From Actinocatenispora thailandica (lineage in GTDB: Bacteria; Actinomycetota; Actinomycetes; Mycobacteriales; Micromonosporaceae), in the NCBI RefSeq assembly GCF_016865425.1, contig NZ_AP023355.1, positions 3,718,198 to 3,782,197 on the forward strand: a stretch of 64,000 nucleotides of DNA, given 5' to 3'. Position numbers and translations under genes: made by a program. The notes under the pieces are model-generated. The model ran no database searches. It worked only from the letters and a program-made list of their open reading frames with translations, and had not been told where the DNA came from. Positions 45,748 through 53,239 of the stretch are shown one piece after another. Numbering within the stretch: position 1 is the first letter of the stretch; each line of letters starts with the position of its first letter.

Positions 45748-46614
45748 TCAGCGGCGCCGGCCGCGCAGGGTGGCGTACAGCTGGTCGGCGAGGGCGGCGT
45801 CGAGGCGCTCCGGGCGGGTCAACACCAGGTACCAGAGGGTGCCGAAGACCAGATCGGCGGCGTATTCCGGATCGGCGTCCGGCAGCTCCGCGCGGACCAG
45901 GTCGATCAGCGCCGCCCGCCGGCGGGCCAGGAACTCTGCCCGGAACCGGGTCGCGAACGCCGGGTCGAGCTGCGCGTGCGCCATCAAGCCGGACAGGGCG
46001 GCCACGTACCGCGGCGCGACGGTGAAGGTCTCCCGCAGGAAGCCGGCCAGGTCGCCGGCCGCGATCTCCAGCTCGGCCTGCGCGTTCATCGCCTCCAGCG
46101 CGACGTCGGCCTTGGTCGGCCACCACCGGTACACGGTCTGCCGCCCGACGCCGGCCCGGCGCGCGATGCCCTCGACGGTCAGCGCGCCGTACCCGTGTTC
46201 CAGTAGCAGGTCCCGGGCGGCCTGCAGGATCGCCAGCCGGGCCCGCTCGTCCCGGGGCCGGCCGCGCTTCACCTCGTCGGTACCGCGCGCCCCGCCGTGG
46301 TCGGCCGCCGGTCCGGGGTCGCGAACCGGTCCGGGGTCGGGAGCCGGTCCGGGGTCGCGAACCGGTCCGGGGTCGCGAACCGGTCCGGGGTCGGGAGCCG
46401 GTCCGGGGTCGGGAGCCGGTCCGGGGTCGCGAGCCGGTCCGGGGTCGGGAGCCGGTCCGGGGTCGCGCATCTGGCCGGGGTCGGGAGCCCTGCCCGGTCC
46501 GGGGCCGGGAGCCGTGCCGGGACCGCGCGTCTGACGGGGTCGGCGGGGCCCCGAGTCCTGGGGCGGGTGGGCCTTCGCCGGGTCGGGCCGGCCGCGCCTG
46601 GATGCCTCGTCCAT
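45748..46614 (-). CDS. TetR-family regulator with repeat-encoded Pro-rich N-terminal extension
   Basis: A 288-residue frame. The TetR core starts near residue 114: VKRGRPRDERARLAILQAARDLLLEHGYGALTVEGIARRAGVGRQTVYRWWPTKADVALEAM, followed by a TetR_C domain. Before it lie about 100 residues dominated by PDPGPA/RDPGPV hexapeptides encoded by 18-bp repeats. Translation may start at ATG 46614 or at a GTG at the core (VKRGRPRD). Neither has a strong ribosome site. It is divergent from an SDR gene across a palindrome and probably represses it. Confidence 0.82.
   Translation of the reverse strand: MDEASRRGRPDPAKAHPPQDSGPRRPRQTRGPGTAPGPGPGRAPDPGQMRDPGPAPDPGPARDPGPAPDPGPAPDPGPVRDPGPVRDPGPAPDPGPVRDPGPAADHGGARGTDEVKRGRPRDERARLAILQAARDLLLEHGYGALTVEGIARRAGVGRQTVYRWWPTKADVALEAMNAQAELEIAAGDLAGFLRETFTVAPRYVAALSGLMAHAQLDPAFATRFRAEFLARRRAALIDLVRAELPDADPEYAADLVFGTLWYLVLTRPERLDAALADQLYATLRGRRR
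46308..46469. repeat. Nine 18-bp tandem repeats inside the TetR gene
   Basis: The unit CCGGTCCGGGGTCGCGAA, or its variant ending GGGAG, occurs nine times without gaps, with further degenerate units to about 46510. The unit length keeps the frame and encodes six-residue Pro-Gly-Asp repeats on the minus strand. Copy number is probably variable between strains. Confidence 0.85.
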
Positions 46615-46622
46615 CCGGCCAG

Positions 46623-46668
46623 TTTACGAGACGCCATGACTCGGATATATTTCGAGACATGACGTCTC
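46623..46668 (+). promoter_or_regulatory. Promoter and TetR operator of the SDR gene, leaderless transcript
   Basis: TTTACG (46623-46628), a 17-bp spacer and TATATT (46646-46651) form a good sigma-70-type promoter. The start codon ATG is only 7 bp after the -10 box, so transcription should begin at or next to the A of the ATG. GAGAC-N5-GTCTC (46654-46668) overlaps the predicted start site and is a suitable operator for the divergent TetR. Confidence 0.7.
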
Positions 46669-47375
46669 ACAATGATGTTCTCGAAGGCAGTACCGTCCTC
46701 GTCGTCGGCGGCAGCTCCGGCATCGGCCTGGCCACCGCCCGGGCCGCACGCGCCGCCGGCGCCGAGGTCACCGTCACCGGCCGGGACGAGGCCAAGCTGC
46801 GCGCCGCGGGCGACCGGATCGCCTGGCGCGTCGCCGATCTGCACGACCGCGGCTCGATCGCGGCCGCGGTACCCGACCGGCTGGACCATCTGGTGCTCGC
46901 GGCCGGCGACTCGGCCGGCATCGGCCCGGTCACCGGGCTCGACCTCGACTCGGTCCGCGCGGGGCTGGACACCAAGGTGATCGGATTCCTCGGGGCGATC
47001 CAGGCCGCGCTGCCGGCGCTGCAGCCAGGTGGCTCGATCACCCTGGTCGGCGCGGCCAGCGCCCGCTCGGCAGCCCCCGGCGCGGTCGGCCTGGCGATGA
47101 TCAACGGCGCGGTGGAGGCCGGCGTGGCGAGCCTCGCCGCCGAGCTGACCCCGGTTCGGGTCAACGCGGTCTCCCCCGGGGTCGTCGACACCGCGTGGTG
47201 GTCCGGGTTCCCGGCCGAGGCGCGCGAGGCGGTGTTCACCCAGTACGGCAAGGCGGCGAGCATCGGCCGCGTCGGTACCGCGGCGGAGGTGGCGCAGGCG
47301 ATCCTGGCCCTGGTGGCCAACCCGTACCTGACCGGCGCCGTGCTCCCGGTCGACGGCGGCCCGACGGTCGGTTGA
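46659..47375 (+). CDS. Short-chain dehydrogenase/reductase-fold protein lacking the Tyr-Lys pair
   Basis: A 238-residue SDR with the cofactor motif VLVVGGSSGIGLATARAARAAG and RVNAVSPGVVDT. The catalytic YxxxK is absent: the aligned segment reads PGAVGLAMINGAVEAGV, with Leu and Asn at those positions. Such atypical SDRs form a known subgroup, often of unknown reaction. The ATG at 46659 has no ribosome site but sits at the predicted transcription start. It is likely repressed by the divergent TetR. Confidence 0.85.
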   Translation: MTSHNDVLEGSTVLVVGGSSGIGLATARAARAAGAEVTVTGRDEAKLRAAGDRIAWRVADLHDRGSIAAAVPDRLDHLVLAAGDSAGIGPVTGLDLDSVRAGLDTKVIGFLGAIQAALPALQPGGSITLVGAASARSAAPGAVGLAMINGAVEAGVASLAAELTPVRVNAVSPGVVDTAWWSGFPAEAREAVFTQYGKAASIGRVGTAAEVAQAILALVANPYLTGAVLPVDGGPTVG

Positions 47376-47541
47376 CCGCACCGGCGGCCGGATGGTCGGC
47401 GGCCCGACGGTGGGCCGACCGGACCGGCGACAGGTCGGCGGCGGGGTCGGCGGTGGGTCGATCGCACCGGCGGCCGGTCGGCGGCGGCGCGACGGTGGGC
47501 AGACCGCACCGGCGGCCGGTCGGCGGCGGGGTCGGCGGGCT
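47374..47541. repeat. Degenerate tandem repeat of about 42 bp, four units
   Basis: Four units of 40-43 bp each begin GACCG or GATCG followed by a CACCGGCGGCCGG-type core. They fill the gap between the convergent SDR and MaoC genes. Unit boundaries lie near 47374, 47417, 47460 and 47502. There is no coding potential beyond shadow frames. Confidence 0.7.
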
Positions 47542-47555
47542 GACCGCGGCAGCGG

Positions 47556-48005
47556 TCAGAAGAGGTAGCGGGTCACCAGGTCGGCGACGCAGCACGGCTT
47601 GGCGGCGCCGTCGGCCCGCACGGTGGCGCGCAGCACGGTCTGCACGCCGGCCTCGACCGGCTCGGCGGACAGCAGCCTGGCGCTGGCCCGGACCAGCGAG
47701 CCGGCCGGCAGCGGGGCGGGGAACCGGACCCGGTCCAGGCCGTAGTTGAGCGCGTGGGCGGCCCGCACCTGGACCACCTCGCGCAGCAGCATCGGCAGCA
47801 GCGACAGGGTCAGGAACCCGTGCGCGACGGTGGTGCCGAACGGGCCCGCGGCGGCCCGTTCGGCGTCGACGTGGATCCACTGCCGGTCACCGGTGGCGTC
47901 GGCGAACGCGTCGATGCGAGCCTGGTTGACCGGCCGGGCGTCGCTGGTGCCCAGGTCGGCCCCGGCGGCGGCGAGCAGTTCGGCGGCGCTGTCGAACGTT
48001 CTCAC
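47556..48005 (-). CDS. MaoC-family dehydratase (R-specific enoyl-CoA hydratase-like)
   Basis: A 149-residue hotdog-fold protein. The hydratase-2 motif is visible as FADATGDRQWIHVDAERAAAGPFGTTVAHGFLTLSLLP, with the catalytic Asp and His. It probably hydrates enoyl-CoA thioesters. It is the last gene of an operon with an acyl-CoA dehydrogenase and a FabG-like SDR, overlapping the dehydrogenase stop by 4 bp. That gene set is typical of a fatty-acid or branched acyl-CoA degradation cassette. Confidence 0.92.
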   Translation of the reverse strand: MRTFDSAAELLAAAGADLGTSDARPVNQARIDAFADATGDRQWIHVDAERAAAGPFGTTVAHGFLTLSLLPMLLREVVQVRAAHALNYGLDRVRFPAPLPAGSLVRASARLLSAEPVEAGVQTVLRATVRADGAAKPCCVADLVTRYLF

Positions 48006-49164
48006 GCCAGCCCCACCTTCGTGTGGCCGCGCAGCAGATCACGGGCGAGGATGAGCCGCTGCATCTCGTCGGTGCCCTCGAAGATGCGAAACAGCCGCAC
48101 CTCGCGGTACCAGCGTTCGATGGGCAGCTCGCGGGTGTAGCCCATGCCGCCGTGGATCTGCAGCACCCGGTCGACGACCCGGTTGACCATGGCGGCGCCG
48201 GACAGCTTCGCCATCGAGGAGGCGTGCCGCGGGTCGGCGCCGGTGTCGACCAGCCAGGCGGCGCGCAGCACCAGCAGCCGGGCCGCCTCCAGTTCCAGCT
48301 CGCTGTCCGCGATCATCCACTGGATCGCCTGGTTGGCGGCGATCGGCGCGCCGAACGTCTCCCGGGTCTTCGCGTACTCGATGGCCATCGTGAGCGCCCG
48401 CTCGGCGATGCCGACCGCCCGGGCCGGGATCAGGTACCGGCCGCGGCCGATCCAGCGCATCGCGAGCCGCCAGCCCTGCCCGACCTCGCCGAGGATGTGC
48501 GAGGACGGCACCCGCACCTGGTCGAAGAACAGCGACGCCGGTTCGGCCGGCCCCATCGTGACGATCGGCGACGAGGTCCAGCCCATCGAGCGGTCGACCA
48601 GGAAGGCGGTGGAGCCGCCGCGGGCGCCGGCCGCCGGGTCGGTGAGCGCGATGACGATCGCGAAGTCGGCGTCGTTGCCGTTGGTGATGAACGTCTTCTC
48701 GCCGGACAGCAGCCAGTCGTCGCCGTCCGGGCGGGCGGTGAGCCGGATGTTCGCCGCATCCGACCCGGCGCCGGGTTCGGTGATGGCGAAGCAGGAGATC
48801 CGGTCGCCCTCGATCGTCGGCACGAGGTACTCGGCGCGCTGCGCGTCGTTCGCCTCGTAGAGGATGTTGTCGGCCTCGCCGCCGAAGGTGAACGGCACGT
48901 AGCTGCGGCCCAGTTCGGTGTGGATCAGTGCCTGGGTGACCGCGTCGAGGCCCATCCCGCCGTGCTCCTCGGGTGTGGAGAGGCCCCAGAAGCCGAAACC
49001 GCGCGCCTTGGCCTGCAACCCGGTCAGTTCCTCGCGGGTCAGCCCGGGCTCGCCGCGGCGGTCCCGGGCCAGCACCTCGGGCTCGCGGGGGACAGTTCCT
49101 TGCGGACGAAGTCGCGCACGGTGTCGCGAATCGCGCGCTGCTCGTCGGTCAGTCCGAACTCCAT
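48002..49164 (-). pseudogene. Acyl-CoA dehydrogenase with a one-base frameshift near the N-terminus
   Basis: The ATG at 49164 (overlapping the FabG stop, TGATG) begins MEFGLTDEQRAIRDTVRDFVRKELSP, the standard ACAD start. That frame then runs to an early stop. The remaining 357 residues, from LARDRRGEPGLTREEL to the end, lie in another frame. They include CFAITEPGAGSD, EKTFITNGNDADF and the C-terminal GGMGYTRELPIERWYREVRLFRIFEGTDEMQR. One extra C in the run of five C (plus strand G 49087-49091) would restore a 387-residue enzyme. The cause is either a sequencing error or a recent loss of function. Confidence 0.87.
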
Positions 49165-49922
49165 CAGCGCAGCCCCCCGTTCACGTACAGGGTCTGGCCG
49201 CTGACGTAGCCGGCCTCCTCGGAGGCGAGGAACGCGATCGCGGCAGCGACATCCTCGGGCCGGCCGACCCGGCGTACCGGGATCTGCTCGGCGGCGAGCC
49301 GCTGGTGCTCGGCCGGGTCCATGCCGACCCGTTGCGCGGTCGCCGCGGTCATCGCGGTCGCCACGTAGCCGGGGGCGACCGCGTTCGCGGTGATGCCGTA
49401 CCGGCCGAGCTCGATCGCCAGGGTGGCGGTCAGCCCCTGGATGCCGGCCTTCGCCGCGGCGTAGTTGGCCTGGCCGCGATTGCCGAGCGCCGAGGTGGAC
49501 GACAGCGACACGATCCGCCCGTACCCGGCCGGGACCATCTGCTGCTGCACCGCCCGGCTGACCAGGTAGGCGCCCTTGAGGTTGACCGAAAGGACGGTGT
49601 CCCAGTCGTCCTCGGAGAGCTTGTGCACCAGGTTGTCGCGGGTCACGCCGGCGTCGTTGACCAGCACGTCGATCCGCCCGTACGCCCCGGCGACGGCGTC
49701 GACCGCCGCGCTCACCGAGCCGGCGTCGGCCACGTCCACGGCGTACCCGTCGGCGGTGCCGCCGGCGGCCCGGATCGCCGCGACCGTCTCGGCGGTGCGG
49801 TCGAGATCGAGGTCCAGTACCGCCACGGTCGCGCCCTCACCCGCCAGCCGGCACGCGGTGGCCGCGCCGATGCCCTGCGCCGCGCCGGTGACGACGGCGA
49901 CCCGCCCGGTGAACCTGTCCAC
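49164..49922 (-). CDS. SDR, 3-oxoacyl reductase-like (FabG family)
   Basis: A 252-residue classical SDR with AVVTGAAQGIGAATACRLAGEG, NDAGVTRDN, catalytic Ser-Tyr-Lys in SSTSALGNRGQANYAAAKAG and APGYVATAMT. The start is GTG 49922, with GAGG 6 nt upstream. It is the first gene of the FabG-ACAD-MaoC operon and is expected to oxidise or reduce a 3-hydroxyacyl-CoA intermediate. It is divergent from another SDR. Confidence 0.92.
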   Translation of the reverse strand: MDRFTGRVAVVTGAAQGIGAATACRLAGEGATVAVLDLDLDRTAETVAAIRAAGGTADGYAVDVADAGSVSAAVDAVAGAYGRIDVLVNDAGVTRDNLVHKLSEDDWDTVLSVNLKGAYLVSRAVQQQMVPAGYGRIVSLSSTSALGNRGQANYAAAKAGIQGLTATLAIELGRYGITANAVAPGYVATAMTAATAQRVGMDPAEHQRLAAEQIPVRRVGRPEDVAAAIAFLASEEAGYVSGQTLYVNGGLR

Positions 49923-50064
49923 AGTGGACCTCTTTTCGTGTCGGCTGGACGGCACGCTACTGGTCGGTAAGGTAAGCCCATCGGCGAACCACGTCAACGC
50001 CACGCACCGGACACCGGCCCCATACCGGGACATCGACCCGGGTCGGCCGCGAAAGGGGTACCGC

Positions 50065-50844
50065 ATGGACACCGGACTGGCCGGCCGCGCCGCCCTCGTC
50101 ACGGGGGCATCGCGAGGCATCGGCGCCGCGATCGCCACCGCACTCGCCGCCGAGGGCTGCCACGTGCTGCTGACCTCCCGCCGGCAGGACGCGCTGGACG
50201 AGGTCGCCGACAGGCTGCGGACGGCGTACCCGGGCGTCGAGATCCGGGCGCACGCCGCGCACGTGGGCGACCCGGACGCCGCAGCCGGCTGCGTCGCCGC
50301 CGCGGTCGACGCGTTCGGCGGGGTCGACGTGCTGGTCAACAATGCCGGCACCAACCCCTACTACGGGCCGATGGTGGACCTGGACGTGGCCCGCGCGGAG
50401 AAGACGGTGCAGGTCAACCAGCTGTCGGTGGTGCTGTGGACGCAGGCGGTGTGGCGCGCCTCGATGCGTGAGCGCGGCGGCAGCATCGTCAACCTGGCCT
50501 CGGTCGGCGGACTGCTGACCGAGCCGGGCATCGGCTACTACAACGCCACCAAGGCCGCGGTGATCCACCTGACCAGGCAGTTCGCCGCCGAGCTGGCGCC
50601 GCGGGTGCGGGTCAACGCGATCGCGCCGGGCATCGTCCGGACCCGGCTGGCCCGCGCCCTGTGGGAGGGCCACGAACCGGCACTGAACGCGGCGATCCCG
50701 CTGGGCCGGATCGGCGAGCCGGCCGACATCGCGGCCGCCGCCGTCTTCCTGGCCGGCAGCACGTCGGGCTGGCTGACCGGGCAGACCCTGGTGGTCGACG
50801 GCGGCGCCGCGATCCGGCCCGCGCTGACCCTCGGCGACCGGTAG
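50065..50844 (+). CDS. SDR family oxidoreductase
   Basis: A 259-residue SDR with ALVTGASRGIGAAIATALAAEG, NNAGTNPYYGP, catalytic SVGGLLTEPGIGYYNATKAA, APGIVRTRLA and a C-terminal GQTLVVDGGAAIRP. The ATG at 50065 follows GAAAGGGG. It is divergent from the FabG-ACAD-MaoC operon, with 142 bp between the starts, so it may belong to the same acyl-CoA pathway. The substrate is unknown. Confidence 0.92.
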   Translation: MDTGLAGRAALVTGASRGIGAAIATALAAEGCHVLLTSRRQDALDEVADRLRTAYPGVEIRAHAAHVGDPDAAAGCVAAAVDAFGGVDVLVNNAGTNPYYGPMVDLDVARAEKTVQVNQLSVVLWTQAVWRASMRERGGSIVNLASVGGLLTEPGIGYYNATKAAVIHLTRQFAAELAPRVRVNAIAPGIVRTRLARALWEGHEPALNAAIPLGRIGEPADIAAAAVFLAGSTSGWLTGQTLVVDGGAAIRPALTLGDR

Positions 50845-50903
50845 CCGCCCGGCGGGGCCGAAACCCGCGCGCGGCGGCCGGCGACGACCCGTACGGTCGT
50901 CGG

Positions 50904-51395
50904 ATGCGGACACCCATCTCCATCCGGCCGGCGACGGCCGACGACGCGGCGGCGATCGCCGAGGTGCACCGGCAGTCCCGGGCAGCGACGATGCCGTACC
51001 TGCCGCCCCAGCGGCGCGGCCACGACGAGGTGGTGCGCTGGGTACGGGAGGTAGTCCTGCCGGGCTGCCGGGTGCTGGTGGCCGAGGCGGACGGCACGGT
51101 CGTCGGCTACGCGGCGCTGGACGGCACCCTGCTGGATGCCCTGTACCTGCGGCCGGAACGGCGCCGGCACGGCATCGGCTCGCTGTTGCTCGCCGCGGTG
51201 CGGGAGTACAGCCCGGAGTGCCTGACGCTGCACGTGTTCGAGGCGAACGTCGACGCGCGGGCCTTCTACGCCCGGCACGGGTTCGTCGAGATCGGCCGCG
51301 GCGCCGACAACATGGAGCAGCTGCCGGAGTTGACCCTGCGCTGGACGGCCCGGCCGGGCGGTGCTGACGATCACCTTCCCGACCGCCTTCAGTGA
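50904..51395 (+). CDS. GNAT-family N-acetyltransferase
   Basis: A 163-residue GNAT with SIRPATADDAAAIAEVHRQSR at the N-terminus, ALYLRPERRRHGIGSLLLAAVRE as the acetyl-CoA binding motif A, and the C-terminal TLHVFEANVDARAFYARHGFVEIGR. It starts at ATG 50904. It is a likely single gene between an SDR and the NmrA-TetR operon. The acceptor is unknown. Confidence 0.9.
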   Translation: MRTPISIRPATADDAAAIAEVHRQSRAATMPYLPPQRRGHDEVVRWVREVVLPGCRVLVAEADGTVVGYAALDGTLLDALYLRPERRRHGIGSLLLAAVREYSPECLTLHVFEANVDARAFYARHGFVEIGRGADNMEQLPELTLRWTARPGGADDHLPDRLQ

Positions 51396-51399
51396 GATA

Positions 51400-51416
51400 C
51401 TCTAACTTTGTTAGAG
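51400..51416. promoter_or_regulatory. Palindromic operator upstream of the NmrA-TetR operon
   Basis: CTCTAAC-TTT-GTTAGAG is a perfect 17-bp dyad, 24 bp before the NmrA start codon, in an AT-rich patch. It is well placed for the TetR encoded as the second gene of the operon. Confidence 0.75.
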
Positions 51417-51440
51417 GCTATAACTGAGGAGGCGGGCGTC

Positions 51441-52292
51441 ATGCGACGGATTCTGGTGACCGGGGCGAGCGGCGCCACCGGAGGTGCGGTGCTGCAGGCT
51501 CTCGCCGGGCGCGACGTGACGGTGCGCGCGATGCTGCGCACCGAGGGCGGGCCGGTGCCCGGCGCGGACGAGACCGTGCGGGCCGACTTCGACGATCCCG
51601 CCGCGCTGGACGCGGCGCTGGCCGATGTCGACGCCGCGTACCTGGTGACGCCGTCCTCGGCGCGGGCCGCCGAGCGGCAGCTACGGTTCCTGGACGCGGC
51701 CCGAGCGGCCGGCGTCGGCCAGGTCGCGATCCTCTCCCAGCTCGCCGCCGCGACCGACTCACCGGTGCGGTTCCTGCGCTGGCACGCGCAGGTCGAGCGC
51801 TACGCGGCCGAGCACGGCCCGGCGCACACCATCCTGCGGCCCAACCTGTTCCTGCAGGGCACCCTCGCGTTCGCCGGGCTGATCCGGGCGACCGGCGGGT
51901 TCGGCGCGCCGATCGGGGACGCCGCGGTCAGCGCGGTCGACGTGCGCGACATCGGCGAGGCGGCGGCCACGGTGCTGACCACCGACGGCCACCTGGGCCG
52001 CCGCTACGACCTCACCGGCCCGGAGGCGATCACGCACACCCGGCTGGCCGCGGCGCTCTCGGCCGCGACCGGCCGGGAGGTGCGCTTCGCGGACGTGCCA
52101 CCGGAGAGCTTCGCCGAGCAGTTGCGCGGCGCCCTGCCCGACTGGCAGATCGAGGGCCTGCTGGAGGACTACGCGCACTACCGCCGGGGCGAGGCGGCCG
52201 GCGTCTCCACCGCGGTACCGGAGCTGACCGGGCACCCGGCGCGCGGGGTGGACGAGTTCGCCCGCGACCACGCCGACGCGTTCCGCGGATGA
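51441..52292 (+). CDS. NmrA-like NAD(P)-binding protein
   Basis: A 283-residue atypical SDR/NmrA protein: RILVTGASGATGGAVLQALAGRDVTVRAMLR, DVDAAYLVTPSS and HTILRPNLFLQGTL. It may be a quinone oxidoreductase (QorB-like) or a redox sensor. AGGAGG precedes the ATG at 51441. It overlaps the following TetR gene by 4 bp (ATGA), and a 17-bp palindrome precedes it, so its expression is probably controlled by that TetR. Confidence 0.9.
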   Translation: MRRILVTGASGATGGAVLQALAGRDVTVRAMLRTEGGPVPGADETVRADFDDPAALDAALADVDAAYLVTPSSARAAERQLRFLDAARAAGVGQVAILSQLAAATDSPVRFLRWHAQVERYAAEHGPAHTILRPNLFLQGTLAFAGLIRATGGFGAPIGDAAVSAVDVRDIGEAAATVLTTDGHLGRRYDLTGPEAITHTRLAAALSAATGREVRFADVPPESFAEQLRGALPDWQIEGLLEDYAHYRRGEAAGVSTAVPELTGHPARGVDEFARDHADAFRG

Positions 52293-53068
52293 GGCGGCCG
52301 GCCGACGACGCCGCCGAGCCGGCCGGCGCGGACGCGTCGGCCGGTACCCGAGCGGCACAGCCGGGCACGGCGCCGACCGGCGCGGCCACGCACCCGGGTA
52401 CACCAGCGGTGCCGGGGCGGCGGGAACGGCAGCGCGCGGCGACCCGGGCGGAGATCCTCCGGCGGGCGCGCGACCAGCTCGCCGAGCGGGGCGTACCGGG
52501 GCTGTCGCTCAACGGCATCGGTCGCGCCATGGGCATGTCCGGCCCGGCGGTCTACCGGTACTTCGACTCCCGCGCAGCGCTGGTGACCGCGCTCGCGACG
52601 GTCGGCTACCAGCAGCTGACCGCGGCGGTCACCGCCGCCGCCGAGGCGGCGCGGCGGCGCCGGCCGGCCGGGCAGGTGCGCGCCGTCGCCACCGCGTACC
52701 GGGAATGGGCGCTCGCCGACCCGGCCGTCTACCGGGTGATGCTGACCGACCCGGACGGCGACGGGCACCTGGCCGCGCCGACCGTGGTGACCGCGTCGCA
52801 CCAGGCCATGCGGGTACTGCTGGAGCTGGTCGCCGCCCTGCCCGGGCCGTTGCCGCCGGCTCCGCCACGGCTGCGCGGCGAGGTTGCCGACTGGGCTCGC
52901 AGCCGGGACAGCGCGGTCGATCCGACCGTCGCCGCCACCGCGGTGCGGCTCTGGGTGCGGCTGCACGGGATCGTGAGCATGGAGTTGGACGGGCTGCTCG
53001 CCGCGGTCGGCATCGATGCCGGGACCCTGCTCGACACCGAGCTCGACCAGTTCCTCGGCGGGTCGTGA
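52289..53068 (+). CDS. TetR-family regulator coupled to the NmrA-like gene
   Basis: A 259-residue regulator with an Ala/Gly/Thr-rich N-terminal extension of about 42 residues. The HTH is RAEILRRARDQLAERGVPGLSLNGIGRAMGMSGPAVYRYFDSRAALVTAL. It ends in a TetR_C_13-like domain with WVRLHGIVSMELDGLL. The start ATG overlaps the NmrA stop. Probably an autorepressor binding the dyad at 51400-51416. Confidence 0.9.
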   Translation: MRRPADDAAEPAGADASAGTRAAQPGTAPTGAATHPGTPAVPGRRERQRAATRAEILRRARDQLAERGVPGLSLNGIGRAMGMSGPAVYRYFDSRAALVTALATVGYQQLTAAVTAAAEAARRRRPAGQVRAVATAYREWALADPAVYRVMLTDPDGDGHLAAPTVVTASHQAMRVLLELVAALPGPLPPAPPRLRGEVADWARSRDSAVDPTVAATAVRLWVRLHGIVSMELDGLLAAVGIDAGTLLDTELDQFLGGS

Positions 53069-53076
53069 CCGGCGTC

Positions 53077-53094
53077 CGTTCCGTGCATCGAACG
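53077..53094. promoter_or_regulatory. 18-bp palindromic site, copy 1
   Basis: CGTTC-N8-GAACG (CGTTCCGTGCATCGAACG) lies 9 bp after the TetR stop. It is the inverse of the site at 53210-53227, differing only at 3 central positions. Confidence 0.65.
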
Positions 53095-53175
53095 GCTGGC
53101 GGTGAGGTCCGCCACCGGACCATTCCGTACGGCCGGACAAATGCCCAGGGTCCACACCGAGCCAGGGTCGGCGCA

Positions 53176-53204
53176 TTGACCTCGCCGGGTCCGGTGCCTA
53201 GCGT
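53176..53204 (+). promoter_or_regulatory. Sigma-70-type promoter of the second aminopeptidase P gene
   Basis: TTGACC (53176-53181), a 17-bp spacer and TAGCGT (53199-53204). The predicted start at about 53211 falls inside the palindrome copy 2, which would therefore block transcription when occupied. Confidence 0.6.
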
Positions 53205-53209
53205 TGCAT

Positions 53210-53227
53210 CGTTCGACATACGGAACG
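53210..53227. promoter_or_regulatory. 18-bp palindromic site, copy 2
   Basis: CGTTC-N8-GAACG (CGTTCGACATACGGAACG) overlaps the predicted transcription start of the downstream aminopeptidase. With copy 1 it forms a pair 133 bp apart, suitable for binding by one regulator or for looping. Confidence 0.65.
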
Positions 53228-53239
53228 CTGGGAGGTGTG

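Noticed and set aside
46308-46469. CRISPR-like array
   Set aside because: Gapless 18-bp units in frame inside a TetR gene. A coding minisatellite.
47374-47541. CRISPR-like array
   Set aside because: Units are degenerate and contiguous without unique spacers, and there are no cas genes.
49923-50064. FadR-type operator between the divergent SDR genes
   Set aside because: TACTGGTCGGTAAGG has only a weak 3-bp symmetry, which is insufficient to call a site.
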